The position numbers and the translations under genes are program-made. DNA of 64,000 bases from Bostrychus sinensis (taxonomy: Eukaryota; Chordata; Actinopteri; Gobiiformes; Eleotridae): positions 1,166,501 through 1,230,500 of the forward strand of contig CM036246.1 in the NCBI GenBank assembly GCA_020698575.1. Direction: 5' to 3'. Shown piece by piece: positions 10,401 through 24,800 of this stretch (within the stretch, counting starts at the first letter, position 1; each line of letters opens with the position of its first letter). The notes beneath the pieces were generated by a model. That model made no database searches and was not told the origin of the DNA. It saw nothing but the letters and a program-made list of their open reading frames with translations.

Positions 10401-13400
10401 ACATCCAGTTTTTCATAGTTTTATAAAAGGCTGTGACTGGTTGTCATGATTGGCCTCTGCAGACTTATCTTCACCTGGCCTTGCACACAGGCTCCGCTTC
10501 TCGCAGTCTCCTTTTTGTCATTTGCTCAGCATTACTAATGTTTCTCATATTGTTTGTGTTTGCAGCAACCACTCCCTGGTTCGAAGCGTACAGAGAGGCC
10601 TTCATGCAGACCATGCCCTCCTCAGACCATGAGTTTCTGAACCACTACCTGGCCTGTATCCTTTCTGCACACATCTCATGTTATTAGTGGAATTTGCAAA
10701 AGCTGAGCATCAAATCAGATCCAGTTCTGTTCATCTGCTGTGGCCCACTGTCTCTTAGACTAGTGTCATGTCTGTTTACTTATACGTCACCATTACACCA
10801 TCGTCATTATGAATATAAAATGTACCTTTTGTGTGTTAGCGGCCCTCAGACCTGAAGCCCATAGACAATGTTTTTACATACTTCCCTGACTTGTGAACAA
10901 GAATCAGACCCGAAGATATTTGAGCTCCTCCACTTGAGGCAAGAATTCTCTCCTCTGCAAAAAGCAGAGAAGAAATCCTATGGTCTATCTCTAGTCTAGC
11001 TGGTACCTCCTAACCTCCCACACAAGATTAGGCTCCTTCCCCCAGCAATGTGACAGTCCATGTTCCTAGAGCGGGTTTGCTTGTGCAGATCTCAGGTTGC
11101 CAATGCCTCTGCCTTCAACTCTCTGCCATGTGAGGTTAGACCCAGCCACCAGGCACTCTGGTCGAACCCTGACCCCTGGCCTGGCTCCGGGGTGGGGCCC
11201 AGGCTATGCCGTCCCTAGCCTGTTTGCCTTGGGAGACGCTATCAGGTGTATATAACCCTCTCTTAACATAGCTCCTAGGATCATTCAGGGCGGTTCAAAT
11301 AGGGGACTATTTTCAGATAAAAATGTATTCAAATTCTTGAGTACTACTGCACAGCAGAAGCTTGTAGGCTGTTATTAGTGAGTAAAGGACACTGGCTCCT
11401 CTGGAGCTCTATGGAAAAGTGGGACGAGTTTGAAAATATCCAATAAACTGTAGGCTATTAGTTTTCCTTTAGCTTGCTGCTAAATATGGCAAACTGGTAT
11501 GATCCACAAAAGACATGTAGCATATATTGCTAATATCTATTCATACTGTAGTGTATACAGTATGTATCAATATTAAAGTATAGCCTACTTTCCTTTCACC
11601 TGACCTTTGACCCTGCTCCTCTCTGCTTCATGCTGCTGTCTTGTGAGTGCACACAGCTGTGTGTGTCAGCAGCAGGGCAACATGTGCCGTTTCATACTCA
11701 ATAACAAGAGCAATATAAATAGTGAAATAAAATACAGTCAGTCCACATGAGCTAAGTGCCTGAGTTCTCACTGCTGTGATAAAGTCTGCACAGTGCTACA
11801 GGTGGGTACCTGCACTGCCTAACGTACCAGTGCCTGCTCTGTGGTTTCCTTGACGGTTGGTCTACAGGTTTGCTGGTAGTGTCCTCGTCCGAGACTGTTC
11901 CCTTTGAGCAGTTCCTGAAGCTTTCCCAGGAGCAGCACCAGATCCAGCACAGCGGAGAGTACAGCAGCCCCAAGTGGTTCATCCCCAACACACTCAAGTA
12001 CTATGTCCTGCTGCACGACGCAAGCCACGCTGACGAGCAGAGGTGGATTACCATACACATAAAAGAATGTAGTATTGGTTTGATGATTGGGCAGCAGTAG
12101 CTCAGGAGGGGCCCAACCGGACGGTTGGCGGTTTTAATCCTGCATTGACCCAGTGCATACTGTTGTTTCCTTCCTTGGGCAAGAAACTACAGCAGGTGAC
12201 ATTGCCTACTCTAGTCACTGTATGTGGCTGGTCGTCACAGGGCATCTGGTGTACAAACCTGCCAAATCACTGCAATTGATTCGTTGTTCGACCCTGTAAG
12301 GGAACAAAAATATATATTTTCATAAATATGATATTATAGCAAGACTATGGACAGAGACTGATGCTGAGGGGGACCCCCACTATAGAGCAGTGTTGTAGTG
12401 AGATGCTGACTCATCTATAAAATGACTTGTTATCTTTATGCTTTTTGTTTAAATAGCCCCACTCCTTTATGCTTCAAATAAATTGTAATGCTGTTTTTGA
12501 ATGGACTATGGAAATGAGGAGTTGATGTGTCATTGGTTGCAGGGCGGAGACAGTCTATGAGGACATGAAGCAAAGGTATGGGCCTCAGGGCTGCTATCTG
12601 TTGAAAGTGAACTCCCGAACAGAGTCTGCTGCAGAGGAGGAGCAAATACCAGACCCGTGGAGCCAGTACCTGCACAAGAACTACCTGCACTCACTAGTAA
12701 GCACCATGCTCCTAATACATCTGTACTCTCTGGTAAGCACCATTCTTTAAATACATCTGCCAGCTGGAGAAGTCATGGATTTTTTTGTTCCATGTTTTAG
12801 AAAAGCTCTAGAACTAAGTATCAGTTATTAGTGTCCCATCAGCCCATCCAAGCAATAAAACAACGATTTATGTACAGGGTTTTACACTTGCTCAGCTGAA
12901 TGTGAACAGCTTATGTGTGTTTGTGTTGAAGGCACATGAATGTCCTCTGTTTTTGTTTGTGTGACTTTGTGCAGGATGGGGACCCGACATGGACTAGTGT
13001 TTCAGCCGAGGCCCAGGAGCAGGCAGACACAGGTCAGAGACAGCCCCCTCTTCCTCCAGCAAAATAAAAATGTCAGTTCTCTGTCCAGGTTTCTTCTTGT
13101 ACTTTATAGATCTGATTTGTACTGGGTTGTTCCCAGGGGAGGTGTCTGACAGCCAGTGTCACGGCCTGGACACAGGGACCTTCCCGCACTTGAGCATCTG
13201 TGACAACAGCAGAAGAGCCTCAGATGGTATGTGCGGGGGGCCCGGGGGCCACGGCGCCTGCCTAACTCTCAACGACCATGACCGCATCAGACAGTTCATC
13301 CAGGAGTTCACCTTCAGAGGCCTGCTACCACACATTGAGAAGAACATCCGGCAGCTCAATGATCAGGTAAGGGACCGCCCCATACCAGCCAGCCTTCACC

Positions 13401-16400
13401 CCACGCGATAAGAGGCTGCTGCCCCACGTGGTGAGAGGCTGCTGCCCCATGCGGTCTGCCCCACGCAGTGAGAGACCCACAGATGCTGAGTAGAGCCATT
13501 AAATTGTTTTTACATCCTGTGTCCACAGCTTGTCTCCAGGAAAGGTCTGAGCCGCTCCCTCTTCACTGCTACCAAGAAGTGGTTTGGTGGAGGCAAGGTC
13601 CCAGAGAAAAGTGTTGCTGAACCTAAGAGTGCGTTTGGTCTTCTGTAAGTACTGACGACTAGGGATGCAAACAGTTCACGGTATAAAAGCGAACCGTTTA
13701 GTTCAGGCTTCATGGTTCACTTCATGTGTATACCCTGACAGCCCTGATAGAAAACACTATAAATAAAATAAATATGGCTGTTTAGGTTTTGTGTGAGTGT
13801 GGTTATAGCTGTTATCTGTGATACAAGCCTGTGACAGAGGCTCACTCTGATCATCGTGACATCAAGAACACACAAATAAATACAATTAAATATAAAGGGG
13901 GTTAACTTTACCAAAATAGCCGATTGAGATGTGTTTGTTATATTAGCAGTTATTGCACTCTCCAGAACAACAGAAAATACAGAACCTGTGACTAGACTAG
14001 ACCCCAAAACCACTAGAGAGAGCTAATGTACAAGAAATAACCCCAGGTCTTTGGGGTTAATGCTGCTGTACAGCAGCAGTGTCCTGGGGCGAGGTCTTCA
14101 CAGACACAGGTGACCAAACCGAGACAGGCTCATTTGGGAGTAGCCCTAGCGGCCATGCCCCTCATTTGACACGAATGAAGCAAACAGTTCGCCTCATTTG
14201 CGCGATGGTACGTTCACACCGGACGCGAATCAGGCGTCAAATTCGCGTCATTTGCGCGAGTGTTTCTTCTTTAATAAACTTTAAATCTAAATGTGTCCTT
14301 GTATCAATTGAAATAACTGTAATATTTAATCTATCCAAAAAATGATTAATGTCGTTTAGATCACAATTCTCTTGGGCATCATATAGTTTCTAGTAATAGT
14401 CTCTAAAGGGTTCATTAATATCTTTCGGATTTACCAAAGTTTTGTCATTTTTTATAATAGATGTAATAGATGTTTTGGTTTCTAGCTGTTTAATTTGCCA
14501 TGCCAATAATTTCCCAGCTTTGTCTCCTTGTTCATAAAATGTTTGTTTTAATCTTAAAAGACTTGATGCAGCTCTGGTACTGGACTGTTTATCATATTCT
14601 GCTCTTAGGAGCAGTAGCTCCTTTTCTACTTCCGGATTACTTTGTTCAAAAGCCTTTTCCTGAGTGTATGTTTTTATTCTCCAACTGCTTTTTGTCCTGC
14701 TTCGCCTTCCTAGATTTAAAACTTGTATAACTAATAATATGCCCTCTAAGAAATGCTTTAAAGGCATCCCACTTTATACATGCTGAAGTCTGGTTCGTAT
14801 TAAAATTAAAGAAGTCATCTATCTGTTTTCTGATGTGTTTAACAAACTCCTCCTCCTGCAGCCATTTATGCTGGAAGCGCCATCTGGGAGGGTCACTGGA
14901 TATTTTTTCATCCCTATATACTAAACATAGTATGGTCTGATATTACAATATTATCATATATACAATTTAGAATTTTGGACACCAATGAGGAAATAAAAAA
15001 AATAATCTAAATGGTAAACGTTTATATAGCGCTTTTCTACCTTAATGGGTACTCAAAGTCTTTACATCAAGGAACCATTCACCCATTCACACTCACATTC
15101 ATACACCAGTGTGCGCAGACAATGGAGGCAAGGTGGGTTAAGTGTCTTCCCCAATTACACAACGACATTATGCAACGGTGGGAGTGGGGTTTCAACCGCT
15201 AACCTTCCTGGTTAGTGGACAAGCGGCTCTACCAACTGAGCTACTGCCGCTCATTATGAGATTATGATTATGAGAAAACAAAATACCGTTTGAAGGTCTC
15301 CTGCAGTGTTATGTTACAGTTTAAAAATGCAAAGGCAGACGGCGGAAAGCCACGTTGTTCTGATTAAGGAGCAACAAATTATTTTAACAAGGGTTCACGT
15401 GCGTTAAGTAGTCCTCAAACTGGCTTACAGCATCCACAGTAGTTTTCTGCTGTACTGTCACTGCTGTAGGCAGCGAAGCAGAGCGCAGTGCTGAAGCCCC
15501 GCTGCGCCCCCGCAAAATGGTAAATAAATAAACTTCCTATTTTATTTTTTTAATTATTTGAACAATGACGTCCACAACCCTCCATCGCATTGTACGGCCA
15601 CATTTTAACACATCTTCGTGTGCTCCCAGATGTTTAAATGGGTAAATAAAGTGGAGAAGGAAACACAGATGTGTTAGGAGGATAAAGTGACGTGCTGGGT
15701 TTTGACCAGTTTCAAAATAACTTCTTATATATCGTGTTTTTACAAGTAAGCACTTCAGAAACACATTTTTTGTATTGTATACACCGCTTTGCCCAAAAAA
15801 CAATAGATGTCCCTACATCTTCAAAGTACCGTTTTAACTCAGTTTTAAAGTTTATCTTTAATTAAGTTGATAGCCGATTATACCCCGGTATAATTTGGGG
15901 ACAATAATATGATATGAAAAAGTGGATATTGCCCAACTGTAGCCAGTAGTGCTGTGGAACATCTAGGACCTTTTTTGCAAACTTCAAACGTGTAGCAGTG
16001 TTTTTTTTGGACACTAGCGGTTTTCTACTATTCATAGGTCTTCTGAGAGCTCTTTTGTGCGAGACATGGTTCACATCAAGTAATGCTTGTTCAGAATGGC
16101 AAACTCAAACTGGGGTGTGTTTTTTAATTGGGCAGGGCCACTTTTACCTACTCCCCTAATCTTCTCACTTTGATTGGACCCCAAGTTGGCTGACACCTGA
16201 CTCCAATTAGCTCTTGAAGAGGTCACTAGCCTAAGGGTGCACTTCATTTTTCCACCCTGTACTGTGAATGAATATTCAATAAACACATGGAAACATAATT
16301 TTTTTGGCAGCATTAGTTTAAGCAGACTGTGTTTCTCTATTGTTGTGACTTAGATGAAGATCAGATCACATTTGATGACCAAATCATGCAAAAATCCAAG

Positions 16401-18819
16401 TATTTCCAAAGGGTGCACTTACTTTTTCTTTCAACTGTAGAACCAGTCGGACCAATAAAATTAGCCTATAGCTTTCAGTTCTAATGTAAACCTCAAGAAT
16501 TGTTATTGTCATACACATGACTATAATAACGCTGTCTGCTCATGCTCAGGTATCCACCAGAGGCCCCTGAACTACAGATCAGAAAAATGGCAGATCTGTG
16601 CTTCCTGGTGCAGCACTACGAGCTGGCCTATAGCTGCTACCACACTGCCAAGAAGGACTTCCTGTCAGACCAGGCCATGCTATATGCGGCGGGAGCCCTG
16701 GTGAGTAGCACAGCCTCCTCTCAAAGACACCAGTGTGTGTCTCTGTCTCTCTGTTTACATGTGCATTTATTCATGTGCACAGGAAATGGCTGCTGTGTCG
16801 GCCTTTCTTCAGCTTGGTGCTCCCAGACCGTACCCAGCGCATTACATGGACACAGCAATTCAGACCTACAAAGACACCTGCAGGTATGATTATGGATTTG
16901 TTGGACATCAGTGCAGTCCTTTGTTTGATGTCTCAGGTGTCCCAGGAGTGTTGGGGATGATGTAATTATTTCAGCTGTGCCTTTCTGTACAGGAACATGG
17001 TGCTGGCAGAGCGCTGCACATTACTCAGTGTTGAAATCCTGAAGAGCCAGGGGAAGTACGCAGAGGCAGCCACTCTGCTCATTAAGATGACCAGTGAGGT
17101 ACAGACGCTGTCAGTGATGAAGTAGCAGCACATAGATACTGTTTATACAGTCAGTGCGGGAATGAGCTGCTCATTCACGGATCCTTGGTAGAAATAAAAA
17201 TCTAAACCAAACCCTAAATAAGACATCCATGTAGTGCCTGTGTTGCAGTGCCCTGGTCTTCAATGACCTTGTTGACTTGACTTATTTCCAGGACTCGGAC
17301 CTCCGCAGTGCCCTGCTGCTGGAACAGGCCGCACACTGCTTTGTTAACATGCGGACCCCCATGGTGCGCAAATTCGCCTTCCACATGATTCTGGCTGGCC
17401 ATCGTTTCAGTAAAGCAGGACAGGTGAGCATCCATCATCTGTCCATACGCCAGTGTAAAGGTGCTTCTTCTGAGGGATTAGAAAGACATCTATAAATAAC
17501 GGATTATTATTATTCTCTAGCATCTGCTGCTGCTTCCTGAGTGTTGACCACAATATTAGGACCACCGCTCGCAAAATTTTAAAATACTCATTAGTAGAGG
17601 TGTAACAATAGTTACTTTATCGATGTATGATTTTTTTTATTCCTATGATACATTTAAGTCAGTACGCATTACCTTGTATCGAGTCGTATTGTTTTCTAGA
17701 TAGTGTATATCAATATACATGGAAAAAAACAATAATATCGTAAATATCAATAATAGAAGAAAGTTAAATAAAACCAGATACATTTTTTTTGGGTGTAATT
17801 TTTGTGTTTTAATAAAATAAAATGTTATATTCAACTTTTCTTTTTACTCTGTCTGCTGGACATAGTCAACACCAGCTGCTATTCTGGATTTAGAGTAAAC
17901 TTTTGTGATTTTTGGCAAAAAGTTGCTGTATCAGTTGTATCAATATGAAGGTGTTGAATCATATCGCAACAATTATAATCGACATGTATCATATCGTTGC
18001 AAAAACATATTACTCATTAGCCTCTCAGAAAGGCAGACAGACTTTATTAGCCCAAAAGAGAGAGGAGATGCTTGAGGTCAATCCAGGCCTGAATTTCCTC
18101 TGCAGTAGTAATGTATTTTACTATAGCAGTCCATTATCCAATCTCAACAATGGAAACTCCCATGAACTGCACACTTAATCCAGTTAGCTTTCTTCAAGTT
18201 TACCTTCAGTGCGACAGTAAAACTAACCACCAGTATGTTTCTTTACCTGTCTTTGCCTGGCTCTCTGCCCTGCTTCATGCTGCTGCCTCAAGCCTGCAGC
18301 TTCATGCTCATTGCTCAGTGTGTATGCAGGTGCAGCCACAGAGCTGAGAGGACAGCAGCAGCAGCAGATGCAATGAAGCTCTTTCTCAGTCTTTGTACTG
18401 ATGTAATAAAGGCGCAGCCATGATGTAGTTGTAGTGAAGTTTGACTGTTTAAGATGACTGCCCACTGACCAGGACACTGTTACATTTCACTAAGCCTATC
18501 AGGAAAATGCAATAGCTTTGGGATATTGTGATAGTGATTTTGTAAGCCCTGGGTACTAGCATTTGTCTCCCTGTTTCCCTGTGACCGGTGCCAGAGGAGG
18601 CACGCCCTGCGCTGTTACTGCCAGGCCATGCAGGTGTACCGGGGTCATGGCTGGTCTTTGGCTGAGGACCACATCAACTTCACCATCGGACGTCAGTCGT
18701 TCACGCTGCAGCAGGTCGAGAGTGCAGTGGCAGCCTTCAGACTGATTCTGGAGAAGGAGAGCCATCAGACGAGTGCGCAGCAGGGGGCCTTCCTCCGGGA
18801 GTACCTCTACATCTTTAAG
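7460..18819 (+). CDS. TRAPPC8: TRAPPC8 exon map, exons 1-13
   Basis: Coding exons read from splice sites and protein similarity: 7460-7616, 8981-9187, 10566-10655, 11868-12042, 12543-12696, 12975-13032, 13137-13366, 13529-13644, 16550-16700, 16783-16883, 16993-17098, 17292-17423, 18595-18819. Exons 6 and 7 encode the poorly conserved acidic linker and are the least certain, although their phases fit. Exon 7 returns to strong conservation at GACLTLNDHDRIRQFIQEF. Exons 9-13 encode the helical repeat-like middle of the protein (for example FLVQHYELAYSCYHTAKKDF and LAEDHINFTIGRQSFTL). The intron after exon 3 has U12-type signals. The donor after exon 5 is duplicated 36 bp downstream. Confidence 0.93.
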
Positions 18820-21800
18820 GTGTGTCCTTAGGTGTGCCGGTCCCATACATTTGAGGGTCGAGTTATTTTGACATTTGACTGTGGCAGCACGGTGGCAAAG
18901 CATTGTCACCTCAGAGCACGTGTGTATTTGTGGTGGGGCAGTGTAAGCATTGCCTGTATTGAAAAGCGCCAGGCTGGTGGGGGTTTGCTTGTAGCTCCCC
19001 AGCTCAGCTGCCATGTGTTGGAGTTTTCCCCGGTGAACGAGAGGGCCGCATCCCTGTGCCTTTGGGTCGGGGACAGGTCTCTCACTGTTGTCTTGGCTTA
19101 CGGGCCGAACAGCAGTGCAGAGTAGCCGACCTTCTTGGAGTCCCTGGGAGGGGTGCTGGAAAGTGCTCCAACTGGGGACTCCGTCATGCTACTGGGGAAA
19201 TTCAACACTCATGTGGGCAGCGACAGTGATACCTGAAGGGGCATGATTTTGGAGGAACAGCCTCCCCGATCTGAACCTGAGCGGTGTTCTGTTATTAAAC
19301 TTCTGTGCTAGCCACAGTTTGTCCATAACAAACACCATGTTCAAGCACAAGGGTGTCCATTGGTGCATGTGGCACCAGGACACCCTAGGCCAGAGGTTGA
19401 TGATCGACTTTGTTGTCATGTTATCTGACCTTCGGCCGTGTGTCTTGGACACTCGGGTGAAGAGAGGGGCTGAGCTGTCAACTGATCACCATCTGGTGGT
19501 GAGTTTGCCTGAAAAATCCAGAATGATGTGTCTCTGTATTATTATACAGAGAAATATCAGTCTGGTCACCACACCCTCCGCCGTGGTCGGATTCAAATCC
19601 CAACCATACCATGCGTTTTGATTTGTTTATTTAAGTCACGTGTTCTTCGTGAGCAGCGTCACTCCTGCACTCGTATCTCAATAACAACAATCAAGATGGT
19701 GCACCGAGGAGCCGAGAGTTTGTTTCATTCAGCAGTAAATTTCTTTTTAAATGACCCAAAACATATGGAGTCATTAAAACCACAGCGGCTTACAGCACTA
19801 GAAGCCTTTATTTAAAAAAAAAATGTTTTCGCGTTGCTCACTTTCTTGTCGCTTTGTTAACGTCACGTCCGCCATTTTCTGATTGGCTTACTCTGCTGTC
19901 AGTTTACTCAGGTTTGCTCCGCCCTAGAAATCGAATTGATTCAGTGGTGACCAGACTCATCCGCTGGTACAGCGGTGAGGCTGGAATACCCAGACAAGTG
20001 GTGAGTTGGATCCGCTGGTGGAGGAGGAGGCTGGTCAGACTCGGCAGGCCCAAAAGTGTCGTGAGGGTCTGTTGGGAACGTCTGGCTGAGCCTCCTGTCT
20101 GGAGGGTCTTCAACTTCCACTTCTGGAAGAGCTTCAACCAGATCCCGAGGGAGGTTGGGGACATGGAGTCGTATAGGGATGTGCTTAAAAAATCAATACA
20201 GGGATTTATTGTGAAGTACTTCTAGATGATACACATATCTATACGCATGCTACTGTATTGATGTACTGTACAGCTGTTTAAATGATGTTAATATGTTATA
20301 AACAGCTGGACTGGCAGTTTTGAAGCTGTTCCCTAAGGTGTCGTACACATTTCTGCCATAGGTGGCAGCACTGCAGCACACAGCATCAGCATGCGTCTAG
20401 TAAACAAACAAGGAGGGGCACGGTGTTTTTTTCAGTCAGCAAAACTTGTGTCACTCGCCTTCTACAAACAGCGCCTCCGTACAATGTTGAGAAGGGGAGC
20501 AGCGTCTGACGCCTAATTAGTGCGGCTTCTAGCAGCACAAAGCTAACAAATACAGGAGCAGAGCCCTTCGCATTGACGGCGGTTTAAGCGCTGATGTTAT
20601 CCCTACATGTACTCGATCTAACACACAATTTAACTATAACATGAAGCCCAAACAAGTTGTGGAGCGCACGAGAATTTACGTTTATTGTGCCAATGGGTCG
20701 GCTTTTCGCTCTCTGGGAACAGCTAGCTGCTAGCTGACAGTTTTGGAGCTCTTACGGATTTTTGCAGCCTTTACCTTTTGCTTCATTTTTTTGCTACTAT
20801 TGTGTACTGGACTGTGGACGTTTTTCTTCATTTTCCATGAGTACCTCAACTCTCTGGATGTTGTGGGGCTGTCTTGGTTGACATGTCTCTGCAACATCGC
20901 GTGGCAGTCGGGGACCGTGCGTCTGGACTGGCAGACACGGGTGGTGGTCCCTCTTTTTAAGACAGGAGGATGAGTTCCAACTACTGGGAATCACACTTCT
21001 CAGCCTCCCCCGGGAAAGTCTCTTCCAGGGTGCTGGAGAGGAGAATTCGGCCGATAGTCGAACCTTGGATTCAGGAGGAACAGTAGACCAGCTCTACACT
21101 CTCTACCGAGTGCATGAGGGTTCATGGGAGTTCGCCCAACCTGTCCACATGTGCTTTGTGGATCTGGAGAAGGCGTTCGACCGAGTCCCATGTGGTATCC
21201 TGTTGGGGGTGCTCTGGGAGTATGGGGGCCGAGGTCCTCTGCTAAGGGCTGTCCAGTGCTTTTTGCAGATGATGTTGTCCTGTTGGCTTCCTCGAACCAG
21301 GACCTTCAGTATGCACTGGGGCCAGCTGAGGTTGCTCGGGCATCTGTTCCGGATGCCTCCCTGAGGAGCTGTTCTGGGCATGTCCCACCGGGAGGAGGCC
21401 CTGGGGAAGACCTAGGACACGCTGGAGGGACTATGTCTCTTGGCTGGCCTGGGAATGCCTTAGCTTTTCTCCAGGGGAGCTGGAGGAAGTGTTTGAGGAG
21501 AGGGATGTCTGGGTGTCCCTGCTTAGACTGCTGCCCTCACGACCCGGCCCCGGATAAAGCAGAAGAAGGTGGATGGATGACAGTGTGTGTGTGTATTTAA
21601 ACGTGTGTATTTGTTGTGGTGCAGTACGTGGTGGGGCAGTCTGAGTGTGTATTTAAACTTGTGTATTTGTTGTGCTCCAGAACGTGGTGGGGGGTGTGGA
21701 GAGTCGGCCTGAACTGCCTCTGCCCTACATCGAGAGCTCTGTCACCAGAGTGTATTTCGGGCCTGAGCGCCGCCTTGCAGAAGGTAAAGCTGTCACTCCT

Positions 21801-24800
21801 CAGAAATGATCAATAATGAAGACATTAATTTTTCTGCATTTTATTGTATAAGTCTCTTAAACAACTTGAAATCTGCTTGAAACCATTAAACATTAAACAA
21901 TTTTATGGATTTTAAACCTTTAAATGCCAGTTTAAATATATAAATTTTGAAAAATGTATTATAAAGAAACACAAAAACTTAATTATTTTCCATATATTAA
22001 ACAGTAGCGTACATTTTATACAAAAATGTACGTACTCTTAATGGTATTGTAAACAGCATGCGCTCTACTGGTTTGAAAGCAGTACTGCAGTCTAAATTAA
22101 ATCAGTGGTCTGTGGGTTGCCATTCATCCTGCTTTTCTGATAGGATGGTCAGCAATGGAGTTTTAGAAAGAGAAAACAACTTGGAAACATAAAAAATATA
22201 TACTGCCCATAGCACCTTTAAACTGCTATACAATCATCATTAGGGCTGTAAATGTTAACGCGTTAACGCATGCGATTAATAAAAACAAAATTAACATGTT
22301 AAATTTTATTAATGCAAATTAATCACATGATCTGTTTTGCCGTATACCAGCGCTTCTCAAAGCACTTTGGCACTTTGTCGGTGGGTGCATGACCGTATTG
22401 GAAATGTGTGTATATCACAACATTGACTTGCTTGCTTGAACGACCCACGCGTCTTGAGAAGAGAGAGCAGCTGCCTCACACACGTTTGCCTGTGGTTCGA
22501 CTTCAGGACAAGTCCACTGCTTTGGCCGCTGCACTACAGCCCTCTCCTTTGCCTCCCCTCATGAGTCTCGTGTAAAACTTTTTACTAAATGCTACATAAA
22601 TGTTACCTGTGCTTTTTATATCACTTCCTTTCACTGCCTCTGTCCGTGCACGTTCCTGGGAGCTGTGCTTTCTGTGTGTCTTGGACCCGTGGTGAGAGCG
22701 GGGGGCGATCCATGGCCATCCCTGAACTTATGGACCCGCAAACTCCTACAAACCATTCATTTGCAGTGTTTTTTTTTTTTTTTTCCCCATAGAGTGGCAG
22801 CCTCACTGCAGACAGGTGACCGTGCCCCGCCCCTGTCCGCGGCACTGAGAGGAGCAGAGGACAGGTGTATAAGTCTGCAGTAGATTTAATGCAGAGCACA
22901 GTTCAGCAGACACTGTTATCTCAAAACAGTTGGCCAGTTACCACACAGATTTATTAAGGTTATTTCGAAGATGTATTTTTTTAAAGTAATAGCACACTCC
23001 TCAACCTCTCTGGACTTATTTTCTTATTTAAATGCTGCATATTGTCATTGGAAAATCTACCAAGTTATAAAAAAAAAAAAACACGATTAATCACAGCTCA
23101 AGAGTGTGATTAACCTGATAATTTTTTTTAATCGATTGACAGCACTAATCATTATACATCAATCTTTTTTTCCAAGCTTTTTTTTTTTTAACTACTTGAA
23201 TACTGCTCAAAACTACCAAACATTAAATAATTTAATAGATTTTAACCCTTTTAATGTTTCCTTATATGAATTTTAAAAATGTATTACATAAAAGTACTAA
23301 AGCTGAATTATTTTTCCAAATAATAAATAGAGGGATGGAGCTTTAGTGATCATTAGAGCCTTGGATGTGTCAAAGGTGAGCAGCAAAATTAATTTGACTG
23401 CATTCATATTTTTTATCTAGTGACAGATTTCTTTCAAAATCTCATAGCAAAAAACAGCCCCATTAACTTCCACTAAAAACACATTTTAATCCCACTGGCA
23501 TTTCAGTATAAAAACAATAATTCTGCAATGTCATTAATTCATTAATTTAAATTTGAAGAGAAATTGTGAAATTTGACATTTTTACTATATTCCACCAGAT
23601 TCAGCCATTTTCCCATTGTAGGCAGATGCAACTTCCATTAAAGCCACATTTTTTAGGTTTCACTGCCATTGCAGGCAAAATTATTTAATCTGTGATGTCA
23701 GCATTTCATTTTAAAGAAAAATTGTGAAATGTTTACTGTTTTCCGCCAGATTCAACTTTTGATTTTTGTAGGCCCCTCTGGTAATCACATGGCTCTATAA
23801 TATAATATGGCAACAATACATGTTTTACAAAATTAGGTTCTTACATGCTTATAATGACCTTGTAGCAAATGAATAAAATAAAAAATGAATAAAAATGTCC
23901 AAAGATTGGTTCAGGAAGGTGACAGTAGAGAGAAAAATTGACCAACAATTCAAATTTAAAGTTAAAACTGAAATCATACAGCAGACAAATTAGTGCATTG
24001 GCACTTTTTGTCCATTTAAAGCAGTGATTACGGCACCTGAGAAAACAAATCTGCATTTAACCAAAAGTTAGGAGCCAACTGCACTTGTACTGAGCAGAGT
24101 GAGAGTGGACAGGCTATTAGAAACATGAATCTAACAGATAAATGAGCTGACTCCTTCGTAGTGATTATCATGACATGTATTCAGGAGTCCAGGTCATGGA
24201 GAATTTGTGAAAAGGGTTTTAAAAACAAATCCTGAAGAAGGTGGGGTTTAGGTAGGTGAAAGTTAAGGTTTGTATGTTTTTGAGGAGAAAAAAACAAGAT
24301 GTAGTACTAAGCTCAGCAAAGAGTTTATTTTTGTTATTAAATTTATTAAATGCTCTTTTAAAAACTCTTTTAATAAAAGCATTTAGTAATCCGTTTATTA
24401 AATGCACTTTTAAAAACTCTTTTAATAGAAGCATGGCATTCAGGGTCCTCCATAAATAGTCCCCCTTTTTAAATGTAAAAAAAAATGAGAAAAGATGTGT
24501 AACAGTTGTTGTGTCTTTTGTGTGTATGTTTATGGATGCAGGAGAGAAGCAGGCGGCTACACACGTGTCTCTGGATCAGGAGTACGACCAGGACACTGCT
24601 GCCATGTGGTGTCAGCTGGAACTGCAGCTGGTGAGTGCAGCTAACAGAGGGGCGGTCCCTCTGGCTTTTCAGCCCACTCAGTACTGCCTCCACAACCAGA
24701 CAGACAACCTGCGGCGCCCCCTGGCTGTGCTTCAGGGTCAGTACACACACACACACTTCTGCCCTGTCAGCTGAAATCACAGGTTACTCATCATTTTTAA

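Noticed and set aside
18556..19014. Minus-strand reading frame of 152 codons over TRAPPC8 exon 13
   Set aside because: It is the antisense shadow of a GC-rich coding exon and of Rex3 sequence.
22240..23150. Inverted GATTAATCAC ends taken as an LTR element
   Set aside because: There are no long direct repeats, primer-binding site or polypurine tract; the ends are inverted and fit a hAT-type element better.
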